From Salinimicrobium sp049687495 (GTDB lineage Bacteria; Bacteroidota; Bacteroidia; Flavobacteriales; Flavobacteriaceae): 33,419 nucleotides of DNA. Made by a program: the position numbers and the translations under genes. Of the stretch, positions 1 to 7,847 are shown one piece after another. The notes under the pieces were generated by a model. It saw only the letters and a program-made list of their open reading frames with translations, searched no databases and was not told where the DNA came from. Each line of letters begins with the position of its first letter. Position 1 is the stretch's first letter. The stretch lies in the NCBI GenBank assembly GCA_049687495.1, contig JBAVJB010000172.1, positions 1 to 33,419 of the forward strand, read 5' to 3'.

Positions 1-270
1 ATTTGGAATCACTGCATATTTTGCAAGAAAATTTTCATAGTTCGTAGTAATTTCAAAAAGTTCGTATCCATCTAAAGTATAAATGACTGGATATTTTTGA
101 GTTTTATCGTAATCTGTTGGTAAATAGGTTTTTACAGTTCTCTCATCTTTAAAAAAATCCGAATTTAATTTTTCTACTTTATATTCGTACTTCAGTGAAT
201 CATTTGTTTCAGATTGTCCGAAAGTTGAAATTGATATAAATAGTATTACGATTGCAAAAATTCTGTTCAT
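1..270 (-). CDS. Putative secreted esterase / alpha-beta hydrolase, N-terminal fragment (cut by window edge)
   Basis: The gene starts with ATG at 270 and stays open for 90 codons to the window edge, so only the N-terminus is visible. The first residues (MNRIFAIVILFISISTFGQ) form a short signal peptide typical of Bacteroidota, so the product is probably exported. Further on come RTVKTYLPTDYD and YPVIYTLDGYELF. These resemble the start of the esterase D / Fes-like alpha/beta-hydrolase family (PF00756), where a YPVIYxLDG strand precedes the catalytic domain. The catalytic Ser, Asp and His would lie outside the window, so activity cannot be judged. Base composition is about 27% GC, far below the neighbouring recombinase, which suggests recent acquisition. 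Family assignment is by motif only. Confidence 0.6.
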   Translation of the reverse strand, partial: MNRIFAIVILFISISTFGQSETNDSLKYEYKVEKLNSDFFKDERTVKTYLPTDYDKTQKYPVIYTLDGYELFEITTNYENFLAKYAVIPN

Positions 271-334
271 TTTAGGATTTTCTGGATTTAAAATTACAGC
301 TAACTCGTTTTAAGAAAAGCAATATATGTTTTTA

Positions 335-1510
335 TTAGTTAATTTTCCCTGATAACAGCAGGTTTTCATTGTTTTTATCAGCCTGAAGCATCTCTTTTAT
401 CGTCACATCCAAAGGACTTTCGATCTTCATAAGGTCCTTGCGCGATACATGTGTATAGATCATCGTGGTTTCGGGCCGGGCATGGCCTAACAGCTCCTGA
501 ATATATCTTAGATCAATACCATTCTCCAGCATATGGGTGGCATAAGAATGCCGCAAACTGTGCGGGGTGACCTTCTTGCGTATTCCGGCCCGGCGGCAGG
601 ACTGGCGTAAAAAAAGCCGAATGCTTTGAGGTGTATACTGCCCGCCCTGCTGGCCTTCGGCAAAGTATTCCCTGGGCATGTAGGTTGCGATGTAATTCTG
701 CAGCAAAGGCAACATGCTTTCGGCTAAAACTACAACACGGTCTTTTCGGCCTTTTGAATTTTTAACGTGGATTTGCCGCCGGTTAATATCAATATCGGCT
801 AGTCTAAGGTCCAGGAGCTCCCCTATCCGTAATCCCGCCGAATAAATAAGCGCCAGTATCGCCCGATGTTTCAGGTTCCGGGTAACACGTAAGAGTGAAA
901 CAACTTCTTCTTTAGATAGCACCGTTGGCAAATAATGGCTTCTACCCGGCTGCTTCAACTCGTCTAGTTTGATCTTCTCACAGTCATAAAGCTTTAAAAA
1001 GTGTTTGATAGCGCTAATACACTGGCGGTGCGAACTCAAAGCATAATTTTTGGCAGCGATCTTTTTCTCGAGGAAAAGTTCCAGGTCCCGGCGAACAAGA
1101 TCGGCATAAGGTTTTTCGCCGAGATGCTCCACCAGTTTGAGGATGAAAGTGTAATAGGTCCTGACAGAACTTTCACTCAGGCGCTGACCTCTTAAATAAG
1201 AGACATATTCGTGTAAGACCTTTTTTTGAGCAGTCGAAAATTTATTACCCGGCATTAAAGGAGACTTTGCCTTGGGATTGAAGCCCACCAGCTCCCTATA
1301 ATCCACATAATATCCCGCCCGACGCAGGTGAAAGTAAAGTTTTGCCTTGTTCTCTTTTGAAAATGGCAGATAAAAACAGCGATGCGTACGGCTCCATTTG
1401 ACCTCCTTCAATGCCATTATATGGTCTTTGACTTCCAGGTTATAACTGAACTGAATTGCTATCTGCCAGGAATAACGGTGACGTAACGGAAAAAGCCGAA
1501 CTGTTTTCAT
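335..1510 (-). CDS. Tyrosine recombinase (phage/integron-type integrase) with extra N-terminal domain
   Basis: A site-specific DNA recombinase of about 391 aa. I start it at the ATG at 1510 (MKTVRLFPLRH); an upstream in-frame ATG at 1549 adds 13 hydrophobic residues that look like read-through. In the numbering from 1510 the catalytic set is complete: R228 (AGLRIGELL), K253 (NSKGRKDR), H317 and R320 (TPHSLRHSYATH), H343 (LLGHARPETT) and nucleophile Y352 (IYTHVS). A SAM-like core-binding domain covers about 90-180 (KKVLHEYVSYLRGQRLSESS). Residues 1-80 form an additional domain with the pattern VKWSRTHRCFYLP. The extra helix typical of IntI integron integrases is not evident between K253 and H317. 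It lies between a low-GC esterase fragment and a serine hydrolase and has a foldable inverted repeat about 140 bp upstream. It probably mediates integration or excision of accessory DNA; its substrate is unknown. Confidence 0.9.
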   Translation of the reverse strand: MKTVRLFPLRHRYSWQIAIQFSYNLEVKDHIMALKEVKWSRTHRCFYLPFSKENKAKLYFHLRRAGYYVDYRELVGFNPKAKSPLMPGNKFSTAQKKVLHEYVSYLRGQRLSESSVRTYYTFILKLVEHLGEKPYADLVRRDLELFLEKKIAAKNYALSSHRQCISAIKHFLKLYDCEKIKLDELKQPGRSHYLPTVLSKEEVVSLLRVTRNLKHRAILALIYSAGLRIGELLDLRLADIDINRRQIHVKNSKGRKDRVVVLAESMLPLLQNYIATYMPREYFAEGQQGGQYTPQSIRLFLRQSCRRAGIRKKVTPHSLRHSYATHMLENGIDLRYIQELLGHARPETTMIYTHVSRKDLMKIESPLDVTIKEMLQADKNNENLLLSGKIN

Positions 1511-1651
1511 GTGTCTGATTTTGAAGTAAATATAAATGCAAATTAGCATTTGTTGGTGTGCGTTTTTTCCTGCACCAAAATCCTCCCTGGTTCCCCCCGG
1601 TTTTGTTTATCCTTATTGGATCATAAAACCTCTAATCAATTATGAAAAAAC

Positions 1652-1717
1652 GGTTAACCGGCCCGGCAGGCTTCTTCTTTAAGTCAAAAGATCCCGACGC
1701 AACGTCTCCGGTTAACG
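1652..1717. repeat. Inverted-repeat element upstream of the recombinase, candidate attachment site
   Basis: The 302-base gap between the recombinase start (1510) and the serine hydrolase stop (1813) has no convincing ORF. It contains a perfect 9-bp inverted repeat, GTTAACCGG at 1653-1661 and CCGGTTAAC at 1708-1716, separated by 46 bases. Inside it a second short pair, TCTTT and AAAGA around 1676-1691, could form an inner stem. The outer ends read GGTTAAC and GTTAACG, which keep the AAC/GTT edges of attC sites but not the full RYYYAAC/GTTRRRY consensus. A related AACGTC word occurs at 1701 and again at 1736. Function is inferred only from structure and position. Confidence 0.4.
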
Positions 1718-1812
1718 CCACTTGCTGGTTTGGGAAACGTCAACTTGTAGGTTATTGAGGATTTTTTATTCTACAAAGAGTAGCACGCTAATTTTTTGCT
1801 AGCCGATGCTTT

Positions 1813-2961
1813 TTACTCTTTATCAATCTCGTCTGTAATCGATTGGATAAAATTAGCTGCTGCGAAATGTCGCTCGTTATTTTCGGCTTCCGGCCATGCA
1901 CTGTTGATTGCAATCACAAGATTCCTTGAGGGGTCGATATAAATCCTCTGTCCATAGATTCCCAATGCCTCAAAACTATGGTTATTAAAGATCCACCACC
2001 CATATCCATAGCCTCCGCCGGGCCATAGCGGTACTTGTATTTGGGTTGCTGTCTTAAACCAGTCCTCAGGTACAATAGATTCTCCGTTAATGTATCCCTC
2101 TTCAAGCACGAATTGTCCAAATCTTCCAAAATCGCGAAGCCGCATTTGAAGGCAACAACCTGCCATTTCCTGACCAGTGCGATCCAATCTCCAGGTAGCA
2201 CTTTGCTCCATGCCATAAGGAGCCCAGATCTTTGAGGAAAGATAGTGTGACAAGCTTTGCCGGGTGGCTGTGCTGATAAGTGCTCCTAAGAGGTGAGTTT
2301 CACCTGTACTATAGTTAAACTTTTGGCCAGGCTCTGCTTCGGCCGGCAAACGCCGCATATAACTCACTATGGCTTTCATGCCATCTTCGGTGGTGTCTCT
2401 ATCAAATCGGGCGATGTCAGAATCCGGATCTGTATAGTTCTCGTTCCATTTTATTCCGGAGGTCATGGTAAGGAGATGGCGTATTTTCACACTGTCAAAT
2501 GCGCTGCCTTTTAATTCCGCAAGGTAATCTGTTACGTAATCATTCACGCTGTTGATATAGCCATCCTTAATAGCAACACCTACAAGAGTGCTCGTTACAG
2601 ATTTTGCAACCGATAATGAAGACCACAGGTTTGTATCGCTGTTTTCAAGCGCATAGCGTTCAAGCCTTATCTTTCCGTTGTGTAAAATAAGGAGGCCGGC
2701 TACTTTTTGTTCCTTTATAAAATTTTCCAATACGTTTTCTTTTGTTCCACCTGCACTAAAGGCAGGTATAGGCGATCCCTCTGGAAGCTCGTGAATTTTA
2801 TTCCCCATAGGCACTTCATGCTCTTTCTGATTTCCTTGGGGTGTTTCTTGTGAAATGGAATCCGTGTTGGTAGTGCGTTGTGCAAAGGAGCAGGGTCCTA
2901 TGGTCATCATGATGGCCAACCCAATAAGGGGTAGGGTTCGTGAATTAAGGAAGCTACGCAT
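1813..2961 (-). CDS. Secreted serine hydrolase, beta-lactamase class C / NylB-like family
   Basis: About 382 aa if started at the ATG at 2961, which gives a normal signal peptide (MRSFLNSRTLPLIGLAI, cleavage likely after SFA). In-frame ATGs at 2988 and 3030 are possible alternatives. The beta-lactamase fold (PF00144) is shown by the SxxK motif SVAK (S117, K120) followed by a hydrophobic helix, the HLLTMTSGI segment, the second motif Y217-S-T in KFNYSTGE, and GIYGQRIYIDP replacing the usual KTG/HxG strand. The YSTGE and G-x-x-GQ versions are characteristic of 6-aminohexanoate-dimer hydrolase-like enzymes rather than true beta-lactamases. A periplasmic or surface amide/ester hydrolase is likely; the natural substrate is unknown. 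It sits alone between the recombinase and the tsaB operon, so it may be an accessory gene. Confidence 0.85.
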   Translation of the reverse strand: MRSFLNSRTLPLIGLAIMMTIGPCSFAQRTTNTDSISQETPQGNQKEHEVPMGNKIHELPEGSPIPAFSAGGTKENVLENFIKEQKVAGLLILHNGKIRLERYALENSDTNLWSSLSVAKSVTSTLVGVAIKDGYINSVNDYVTDYLAELKGSAFDSVKIRHLLTMTSGIKWNENYTDPDSDIARFDRDTTEDGMKAIVSYMRRLPAEAEPGQKFNYSTGETHLLGALISTATRQSLSHYLSSKIWAPYGMEQSATWRLDRTGQEMAGCCLQMRLRDFGRFGQFVLEEGYINGESIVPEDWFKTATQIQVPLWPGGGYGYGWWIFNNHSFEALGIYGQRIYIDPSRNLVIAINSAWPEAENNERHFAAANFIQSITDEIDKE

Positions 2962-3278
2962 AATTTTATGTTGTTTTTTGCTTGTCATTATTTCAAATTT
3001 TGTCAAGGACAATCTTATAAAACTACTCATTATATATTGGTATTCAAACTATTAAACATTAGAAGAAACACAAAATAAAAACCACACATAAGGAAGGGAG
3101 CCTCAGGAAAAGTGAGTAGAACCCTCTAAAATCAATTATTTGCTTATCGTGCTGAACAGATTGGTCTATTCTGATGTTTTAATTTGTTGAAGACTTCAAT
3201 CACTTTTAAACTTTTACACAAAAAAATAGCTGAAGGCTCTCCTTCAGCTATCTTTAATAATAAACCTGTATTTTTTTC
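2962..3278. other. Intergenic region between tsaB and the serine hydrolase
   Basis: 317 bases without a supportable gene. It holds the tsaB terminator at 3220-3250 and AT-rich DNA that should contain the serine hydrolase promoter. I found no exact TAnnTTTG element on the minus strand; the nearest is a one-base-short form near 3049-3055. Nothing else is recognisable. Confidence 0.6.
3220..3250 (-). terminator. Intrinsic terminator after tsaB
   Basis: A perfect 10-bp stem, TAGCTGAAGG (3227-3236) with CCTTCAGCTA (3241-3250), closes a 4-base loop. On the minus strand it is followed by seven T (complement of 3220-3226). It ends the long exporter-tsaB operon about 30 bases after the tsaB stop. Confidence 0.92.
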
Positions 3279-3941
3279 CTAGCCCGCCTGAAAATCTTTG
3301 AGGTAATAGGGCTCGAAATATGCTACATCCTCAAAAAGGCCTTTTTGGGACTTCTCTTCGGCTAAGCCTATCATTTCTTTTGCAGATGGCAATGCTTCCG
3401 TTATAAAACGTGCATTCTTGTGGTCGCAGATCTTACTGAACTTTTCTGCGCCGTTTCCTATAAAGCTCACGATGCCTTTTTCCAGGTATTCAGAAAAAGA
3501 ATTCTCCTCCAGGATCTCTGCACGGGTGTCAAAAATGGCATTTTTGGCAGCTGTAAATCCGGCGGTGTAAACCTCCATTCTGCGGGCATCTAAAAGCGGG
3601 ATGATATAATCGCTTTCCTCCTCCTCCACCTGCCCTGCAAGAGAAGTAAGCGTAGGAACAGAGATCAGAGGAATGTTCAGCGAAAAGCAAAGCCCTTTTG
3701 CCGCCGAAACGCCAATGCGCAGGCCCGTATAAGAACCCGGACCCTTGCTTACAGCTACAGCCTCAAGCTGTGAGGCTTTTAAACCGTTCTCCTTGAGTAT
3801 TTCCTCAATGTAGAGGTGCAGCCTCTCGGCATGCGAATAGTTCTTGCCGTTGTCCTCTTTCAAGGCCAGCAGCTTTCCTTCTTTCCCCAAGGCTACCGAA
3901 CAATTGGTGGTAGCCGTTTCAATGCATAAGATCAAACTCAA
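3279..3941 (-). CDS. tsaB: tRNA threonylcarbamoyladenosine biosynthesis protein TsaB
   Basis: TsaB (220 aa) is a cytoplasmic ASKHA-fold partner of TsaD in the complex that puts threonylcarbamoyl on A37 of ANN-decoding tRNAs. The N-terminus SLILCIETATTNCSVAL and the segment VSKGPGSYTGLRIGVSAAKG are hallmark TsaB strands, and the length is normal. The start codon is TTG at 3941, supported by a full Shine-Dalgarno AAGGAGG six bases upstream inside the 3' end of the preceding adaptor gene. It follows that gene by one base and is the last gene of the exporter operon, although its job is unrelated to export. It is probably essential. Codons for AIFDT contain a copy (18 of 19 bases) of the TCAAAAATGNCATTTTTGA palindrome found elsewhere in the window. 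Confidence 0.95.
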   Translation of the reverse strand: MSLILCIETATTNCSVALGKEGKLLALKEDNGKNYSHAERLHLYIEEILKENGLKASQLEAVAVSKGPGSYTGLRIGVSAAKGLCFSLNIPLISVPTLTSLAGQVEEEESDYIIPLLDARRMEVYTAGFTAAKNAIFDTRAEILEENSFSEYLEKGIVSFIGNGAEKFSKICDHKNARFITEALPSAKEMIGLAEEKSQKGLFEDVAYFEPYYLKDFQAG

Positions 3942-3942
3942 A

Positions 3943-5217
3943 TCAATCCTCCTTCAAATTCTGCTTTTCGGTCACCTGTACCTTGTCTCCGGGTTTCAAA
4001 CTCTTGGTCACGGTATTATATGGGCCGGTGATCACCTCTTCTCCTACCTCAAGTCCTTCTGTCACTTCAATAAGGGCATCATCCTGGATCCCGGTTTTGA
4101 TCACCCTGCGTTTTGCTTCCTCGCCTTCCTTGACAAAGACGGTTTCAAATTTCTGTTCAGAAAGTTTTGCCTTGTCGGCCTCTTTTTTCTTTGCTGAAGA
4201 AGTATCTGCAGTCACCACTACCGCGCTAATGGGTACAGCTACAACATCTACTTTTTTGTTGGTGATAATGTCAACCGTGGCAGTCATTCCCGGCCTAAAA
4301 GGCGAATAATTCTCGGGCTTGCCCTTTAAAAGATGATCGTAAGACTCTTCTAAAATACGCACTTTTACCTTGAAATTCGTCACCTGGTCGGCTGTCAAAG
4401 CTGAGTTGGCCGAATTGGAAATTTCGGTCACTATGCCTTTGAACTGCTGCTTTAGGTATGCGTCTACCTCAACAATGGTAGAATCACCGATTGATACTTT
4501 TACAATATCATTCTCGTTCACGTCTACTTCTACTTCCATGTCGCCAAGATCGGCTACGCGAAGGATCTCTGTTCCCGCCATTTGCTGGGTTCCCACTACT
4601 CTTTCCCCAAGCTCGGCGCTCAAAGATGAAATAGTGCCCGACATAGGCGCATAAATATTGGTACGGCCCAGGTTTTCTACAGCTTCATTTACGCTGGCCT
4701 CGGCACTTTTTACATTATAAAAAGCAGACTGGCGGCTGGCCTGTGCAACTTCATAAGCTGAAACGATCCTGTCCCATTCGGCTTTAGATATAATTCCTTT
4801 TTCAAAAAGCTTTTGGTTCCTGTCATAATTAGACTGAGCTTCTCTAAGACTGGCTTCTGCCTGCGCCAGCCCGGCACGAATGTTTTGTAATCCGGCGCGG
4901 GAACGCTCAAGGCTGGACTGGTAAAGTTCGGGGTTTACGCGAACCAGAAGATCGCCTTTTTGCACCTGCTGCCCCTCTACTACCGGCAGCTCAATGATCT
5001 CTCCGGAAACTTCCGAAGAAAGCTTCACCTCTACCTCGGGCTGTATCTTACCCGTGGCAGAAACTTTTTCCACTATATCTGTACGTTCAACTTCGGTGAT
5101 CTCAACTTCTTTGAAATTCCCCGACTTCCCAAACCATCCGGCTTTTTTGCCCACGATAAGCAGGGCAATAAGTACAACGGCAATTCCTATGATGATGTAA
5201 AGCGTTTTTTTCTTCAT
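3943..5217 (-). CDS. Periplasmic adaptor (HlyD/MacA-type membrane fusion protein), second copy of the operon
   Basis: 424 aa. An N-terminal membrane anchor (TLYIIIGIAVVLIALLIVG) is followed by a lipoyl/barrel-sandwich half (VSATGKIQPEVEVKLSSEVSGEI), an alpha-helical hairpin at about 95-180 with heptad-like A/Q/L content, the returning lipoyl half (IYAPMSGTISSLSAELGERV), a beta-barrel and a membrane-proximal domain ending near VTEGLEVGEEVITGP. This is the standard layout of adaptors that join an inner-membrane pump to a TolC-like channel. The gene begins three bases after the TolC-like gene and leads into tsaB. It is a complete protein distinct from the adaptor at 6710-7825: it has a longer C-terminal part with a Lys/Ser/Ala-rich insertion (DTSSAKKKEADKAK). 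Cargo is unknown. Confidence 0.9.
   Translation of the reverse strand: MKKKTLYIIIGIAVVLIALLIVGKKAGWFGKSGNFKEVEITEVERTDIVEKVSATGKIQPEVEVKLSSEVSGEIIELPVVEGQQVQKGDLLVRVNPELYQSSLERSRAGLQNIRAGLAQAEASLREAQSNYDRNQKLFEKGIISKAEWDRIVSAYEVAQASRQSAFYNVKSAEASVNEAVENLGRTNIYAPMSGTISSLSAELGERVVGTQQMAGTEILRVADLGDMEVEVDVNENDIVKVSIGDSTIVEVDAYLKQQFKGIVTEISNSANSALTADQVTNFKVKVRILEESYDHLLKGKPENYSPFRPGMTATVDIITNKKVDVVAVPISAVVVTADTSSAKKKEADKAKLSEQKFETVFVKEGEEAKRRVIKTGIQDDALIEVTEGLEVGEEVITGPYNTVTKSLKPGDKVQVTEKQNLKED
3948..3954 (-). promoter_or_regulatory. Strong Shine-Dalgarno that sets the TTG start of tsaB
   Basis: On the minus strand AAGGAGG is followed by six bases and then TTG at 3941. Strong Shine-Dalgarno sequences are uncommon in Flavobacteriia, so this one is good support for the TTG start and for separate initiation on tsaB within the polycistronic mRNA. 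Confidence 0.8.
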
Positions 5218-5220
5218 TTT

Positions 5221-6660
5221 CTAGAATTTAAGATCTGAGATGGGTACTCCAAAATAAAGCTCCAAAACTTTTATTTTGAAAATATAATCATACTTGGTGC
5301 GCACCACTTCGCTCTGCGCATTCTCAAGGTTAAATTTTGCCTGGCTGAAGTCAAAGGCATTTGCCATTCCCACATCATATCTCTCTGAGGCATAATCATA
5401 AGCCTCCAACTGTGCATCCAGCGCTACAAGAGCCGCTTCATAAGCCTTAAGCGCACCTTTAGCATCTGTATAGGCCTGGTAAACGTTGGCTTCAAGGTCT
5501 AATTTTGTTTGTTCCAGCTGGTATTCAGCACGGCGCACTCCTATCTGGCTCCTCTTCACCGCGTTGCGGGTAGCAAACCCGTTGAACACAGGGATGTTGA
5601 GCTGGAGACCGTAAGAGACCCCGTCGTTAAGCTCCAGCTGCTCAAAGAACGGCAGCGGGCTCCCAATTTCAGAAACCATATTTGGGGCTACTACGATTTG
5701 ATCGGTCTCTTGTACAACGCCAATTTGCCTGTAAGGATTATCAGGATCCAGGCCTCCTGCAACGATTCTTCCCGCACCAGATTCCCTGGTGTTGTAGTTA
5801 AAGAAGGCGCCAAGAGAAGGATAATAAGCTCCTTTGGAGATCTCCACCTGTTTCTCGGCCAGTTTTCTGTTCATTTCGGCGACCTTTACCTCGTAGCGTT
5901 CAGCTTCGGCTGCATCGATCACTTCGGAAACCGGTACACTGGTAATTTCACTTCCGAAGACCTCATATTCACGGTCGGCGATATTGAAGGTCTCGTAATC
6001 TTTGATCTGCAGGATCTGGGCCAGGGCCACCAGCGAGATCTTGATCTGGTTCTCGGCCACGATCATTCTCTGTTCCTCATTAGCCGAATTGGCTTTTATT
6101 TCAAGCAGGTCTCCCTTTGGCACCGAACCGGCATCTACCAGCTCCTGCACTCTATCCAGCTGCTGCAAGGTGATCTCGTGCTGCGCAGTGATCACCTTAA
6201 GATTCTCCTTGTTGAAGAGCACTTGCAGATAAGCATTGGCCACAAAAAGCGCAATATCCTCTTTCATTTGCTCCAGCGAATACTGGTCTGCCAGCTTTGA
6301 CATTTTTGCCAGCTGCAACTGCTTTATATTTCTTAATCCGTCGAAAAGGGTCATGCTTGCTGTAACCCCTGCGGAAAAGTTCCGTGTGGTCTGAGTTTGC
6401 AGAATTCCTGTCGTTACGTTTTGGGTAAGACCGGTGTTCCATGAGTTTGAAGCCGAAGCATTCACACCGGGCAGAAGGTTGCCCACCGCATCTGAAATCT
6501 GGGTATCTGATAGTTCTACATCCAGTTCTGACTGTTTGATGGAGATATTGTTCTCCATGGCATACTGAAGGCACTCCTGTAGGGTCCATCGATCATTATC
6601 CTGGGCGTTTGCGATTATTCCGAAGCAAAGGAAAAATACAGACAATAAAATTTTTCTCAT
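5221..6660 (-). CDS. TolC-like outer-membrane efflux channel
   Basis: 479 aa with a signal peptide (MRKILLSVFFLCFGIIANAQ). It has two OEP repeats (PF02321): the first opens with WTLQECLQYAMENNISIKQSELDVE, and the second covers about 260-460 with long Ala/Glu/Gln-rich helices that form the periplasmic tunnel. It should trimerise in the outer membrane and dock to the adaptors encoded on both sides. A 49-base gap separates it from the upstream adaptor gene and three bases separate it from the downstream one, so all are likely co-transcribed. The family is clear; which adaptor it prefers cannot be told. Confidence 0.93.
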   Translation of the reverse strand: MRKILLSVFFLCFGIIANAQDNDRWTLQECLQYAMENNISIKQSELDVELSDTQISDAVGNLLPGVNASASNSWNTGLTQNVTTGILQTQTTRNFSAGVTASMTLFDGLRNIKQLQLAKMSKLADQYSLEQMKEDIALFVANAYLQVLFNKENLKVITAQHEITLQQLDRVQELVDAGSVPKGDLLEIKANSANEEQRMIVAENQIKISLVALAQILQIKDYETFNIADREYEVFGSEITSVPVSEVIDAAEAERYEVKVAEMNRKLAEKQVEISKGAYYPSLGAFFNYNTRESGAGRIVAGGLDPDNPYRQIGVVQETDQIVVAPNMVSEIGSPLPFFEQLELNDGVSYGLQLNIPVFNGFATRNAVKRSQIGVRRAEYQLEQTKLDLEANVYQAYTDAKGALKAYEAALVALDAQLEAYDYASERYDVGMANAFDFSQAKFNLENAQSEVVRTKYDYIFKIKVLELYFGVPISDLKF

Positions 6661-6709
6661 AATTGTGGTTGTAAAGAATATGTCTTGGTTTAAAGGCTAA
6701 TGTTACAAA

Positions 6710-7825
6710 TTAACCCTGGTTAGCGAATCCTGCCGGCTTTAGCTGGTTCCATACTTTGATCTTATCGTCTTTAGAAAGACCGCTCTTCACCTCCACATAA
6801 ATCCCGTCACTCACTCCCAGCTCGATATCTTTTTTCTCGAATTGCTGGTCTCCGGTCTCTACTTCTACATATGGCTTTTGATCTTTATCGAACTGCACCA
6901 GCGCCTCTTTGATGGCCAAAGCATCGTTGACACGCGCCAGGATGATAGACGCATTGGCGCTCAATCCTGCCCTGATGAAAGTGGTATCTGCCTTGTCCAG
7001 GGTTCCCTTGATATTAAACTGGATGGCCCCATTCTCTTCGACTCCCTTTGGAGCGATATAGTCAAGAACAGCATCGAAGGTCTTGTTCTCAATAGCACCT
7101 ACGGTTACCTCAAGCGGTAAATTTTCTTTGATCTTTCCAACCTCACTTTCGTCAACTTTTCCTTCAAAGATCATTTCGTTCACATCGGCAAGCACAGCGA
7201 TGGTAGTACCGTCGTTGAAGTTGTTGCTTTCTATCACCTGGTTCCCCACCTTGACCGGCACGTCCAGCACCATACCTTCAACCGTAGAACGAATGAGGGT
7301 ATTGGCAGCGGTTCCAAGTCCGCTGGTGGTACCTGTTTTTACGATCTCGTAGTTTTGCTGGGCAGAACGGTAGTTTTGTTTCGCGCGCTGGTAGGCAACA
7401 TCGGCAGTCTGGAATTCATTAGCCGAAATTACTCCCTTCTCAAAAAGGGCTTTTTGACGGTCGTATGTTGTCTTCTCATTATCAAGATTGATCTTTGCTG
7501 TTGCCACAGCATCTTTGGAACTTTGAAGAGAAGAAACATTTGGGATCACCCTTATCTTGGCGATAGGGTCACCTGCCTTCACACGCTCTCCTGCTTCGAT
7601 GTAGATCTCATCGATAATTCCCGAAATGTTCGGCTTGATCAAAACCTCTTCTTTAGGAACAATATTTCCCGTTGCAACGGTTTTCTTGACAATGTCCTGG
7701 GTAGAAGCCTGTTCAGTTTCATAGATCACAGGGTCTTCCTGGCTCTTGGCATACAGGTAATAAAGCGCACCTGCAAAACCAACTGCAATAAGGACTAAAA
7801 TTAAAATGGTAACAACTCTTTTCAT
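6710..7825 (-). CDS. Periplasmic adaptor (MacA/HlyD-type membrane fusion protein), first copy of the operon
   Basis: 371 aa. The N-terminal anchor MKRVVTILILVLIAVGFAG is followed by the first lipoyl half (ATGNIVPKEEVLIKPNISGII), a helical hairpin at about 95-155 (KINLDNEKTTYDRQKALFEK), the second lipoyl half (IRSTVEGMVLDVPVKVGNQV) and a beta-barrel domain. The arrangement matches MacA, which links a MacB-type ABC permease to TolC. The gene follows the permease gene at 7848 with a 22-base gap. This copy is probably the direct partner of the two permeases because it is translated straight after them. Confidence 0.9.
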   Translation of the reverse strand: MKRVVTILILVLIAVGFAGALYYLYAKSQEDPVIYETEQASTQDIVKKTVATGNIVPKEEVLIKPNISGIIDEIYIEAGERVKAGDPIAKIRVIPNVSSLQSSKDAVATAKINLDNEKTTYDRQKALFEKGVISANEFQTADVAYQRAKQNYRSAQQNYEIVKTGTTSGLGTAANTLIRSTVEGMVLDVPVKVGNQVIESNNFNDGTTIAVLADVNEMIFEGKVDESEVGKIKENLPLEVTVGAIENKTFDAVLDYIAPKGVEENGAIQFNIKGTLDKADTTFIRAGLSANASIILARVNDALAIKEALVQFDKDQKPYVEVETGDQQFEKKDIELGVSDGIYVEVKSGLSKDDKIKVWNQLKPAGFANQG

Positions 7826-7847
7826 TCTCTTAGATTTGACTTTTGTT

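Noticed and set aside
1652..1717. Calling the inverted repeat a true attC site
   Set aside because: The ends do not satisfy the RYYYAAC/GTTRRRY consensus, only one copy is visible, and the recombinase shows no clear IntI-specific helix. I keep it only as a candidate.
5509..6300. 263-codon open frame on the plus strand opposite the TolC-like gene
   Set aside because: It lies wholly inside a clear conserved gene, has no recognisable domain, and reads as His/Arg/Leu-rich antisense translation.
3943..7825. The two adaptor genes as halves of one split gene
   Set aside because: Each has its own membrane anchor, two lipoyl halves, hairpin and barrel, so each is complete.
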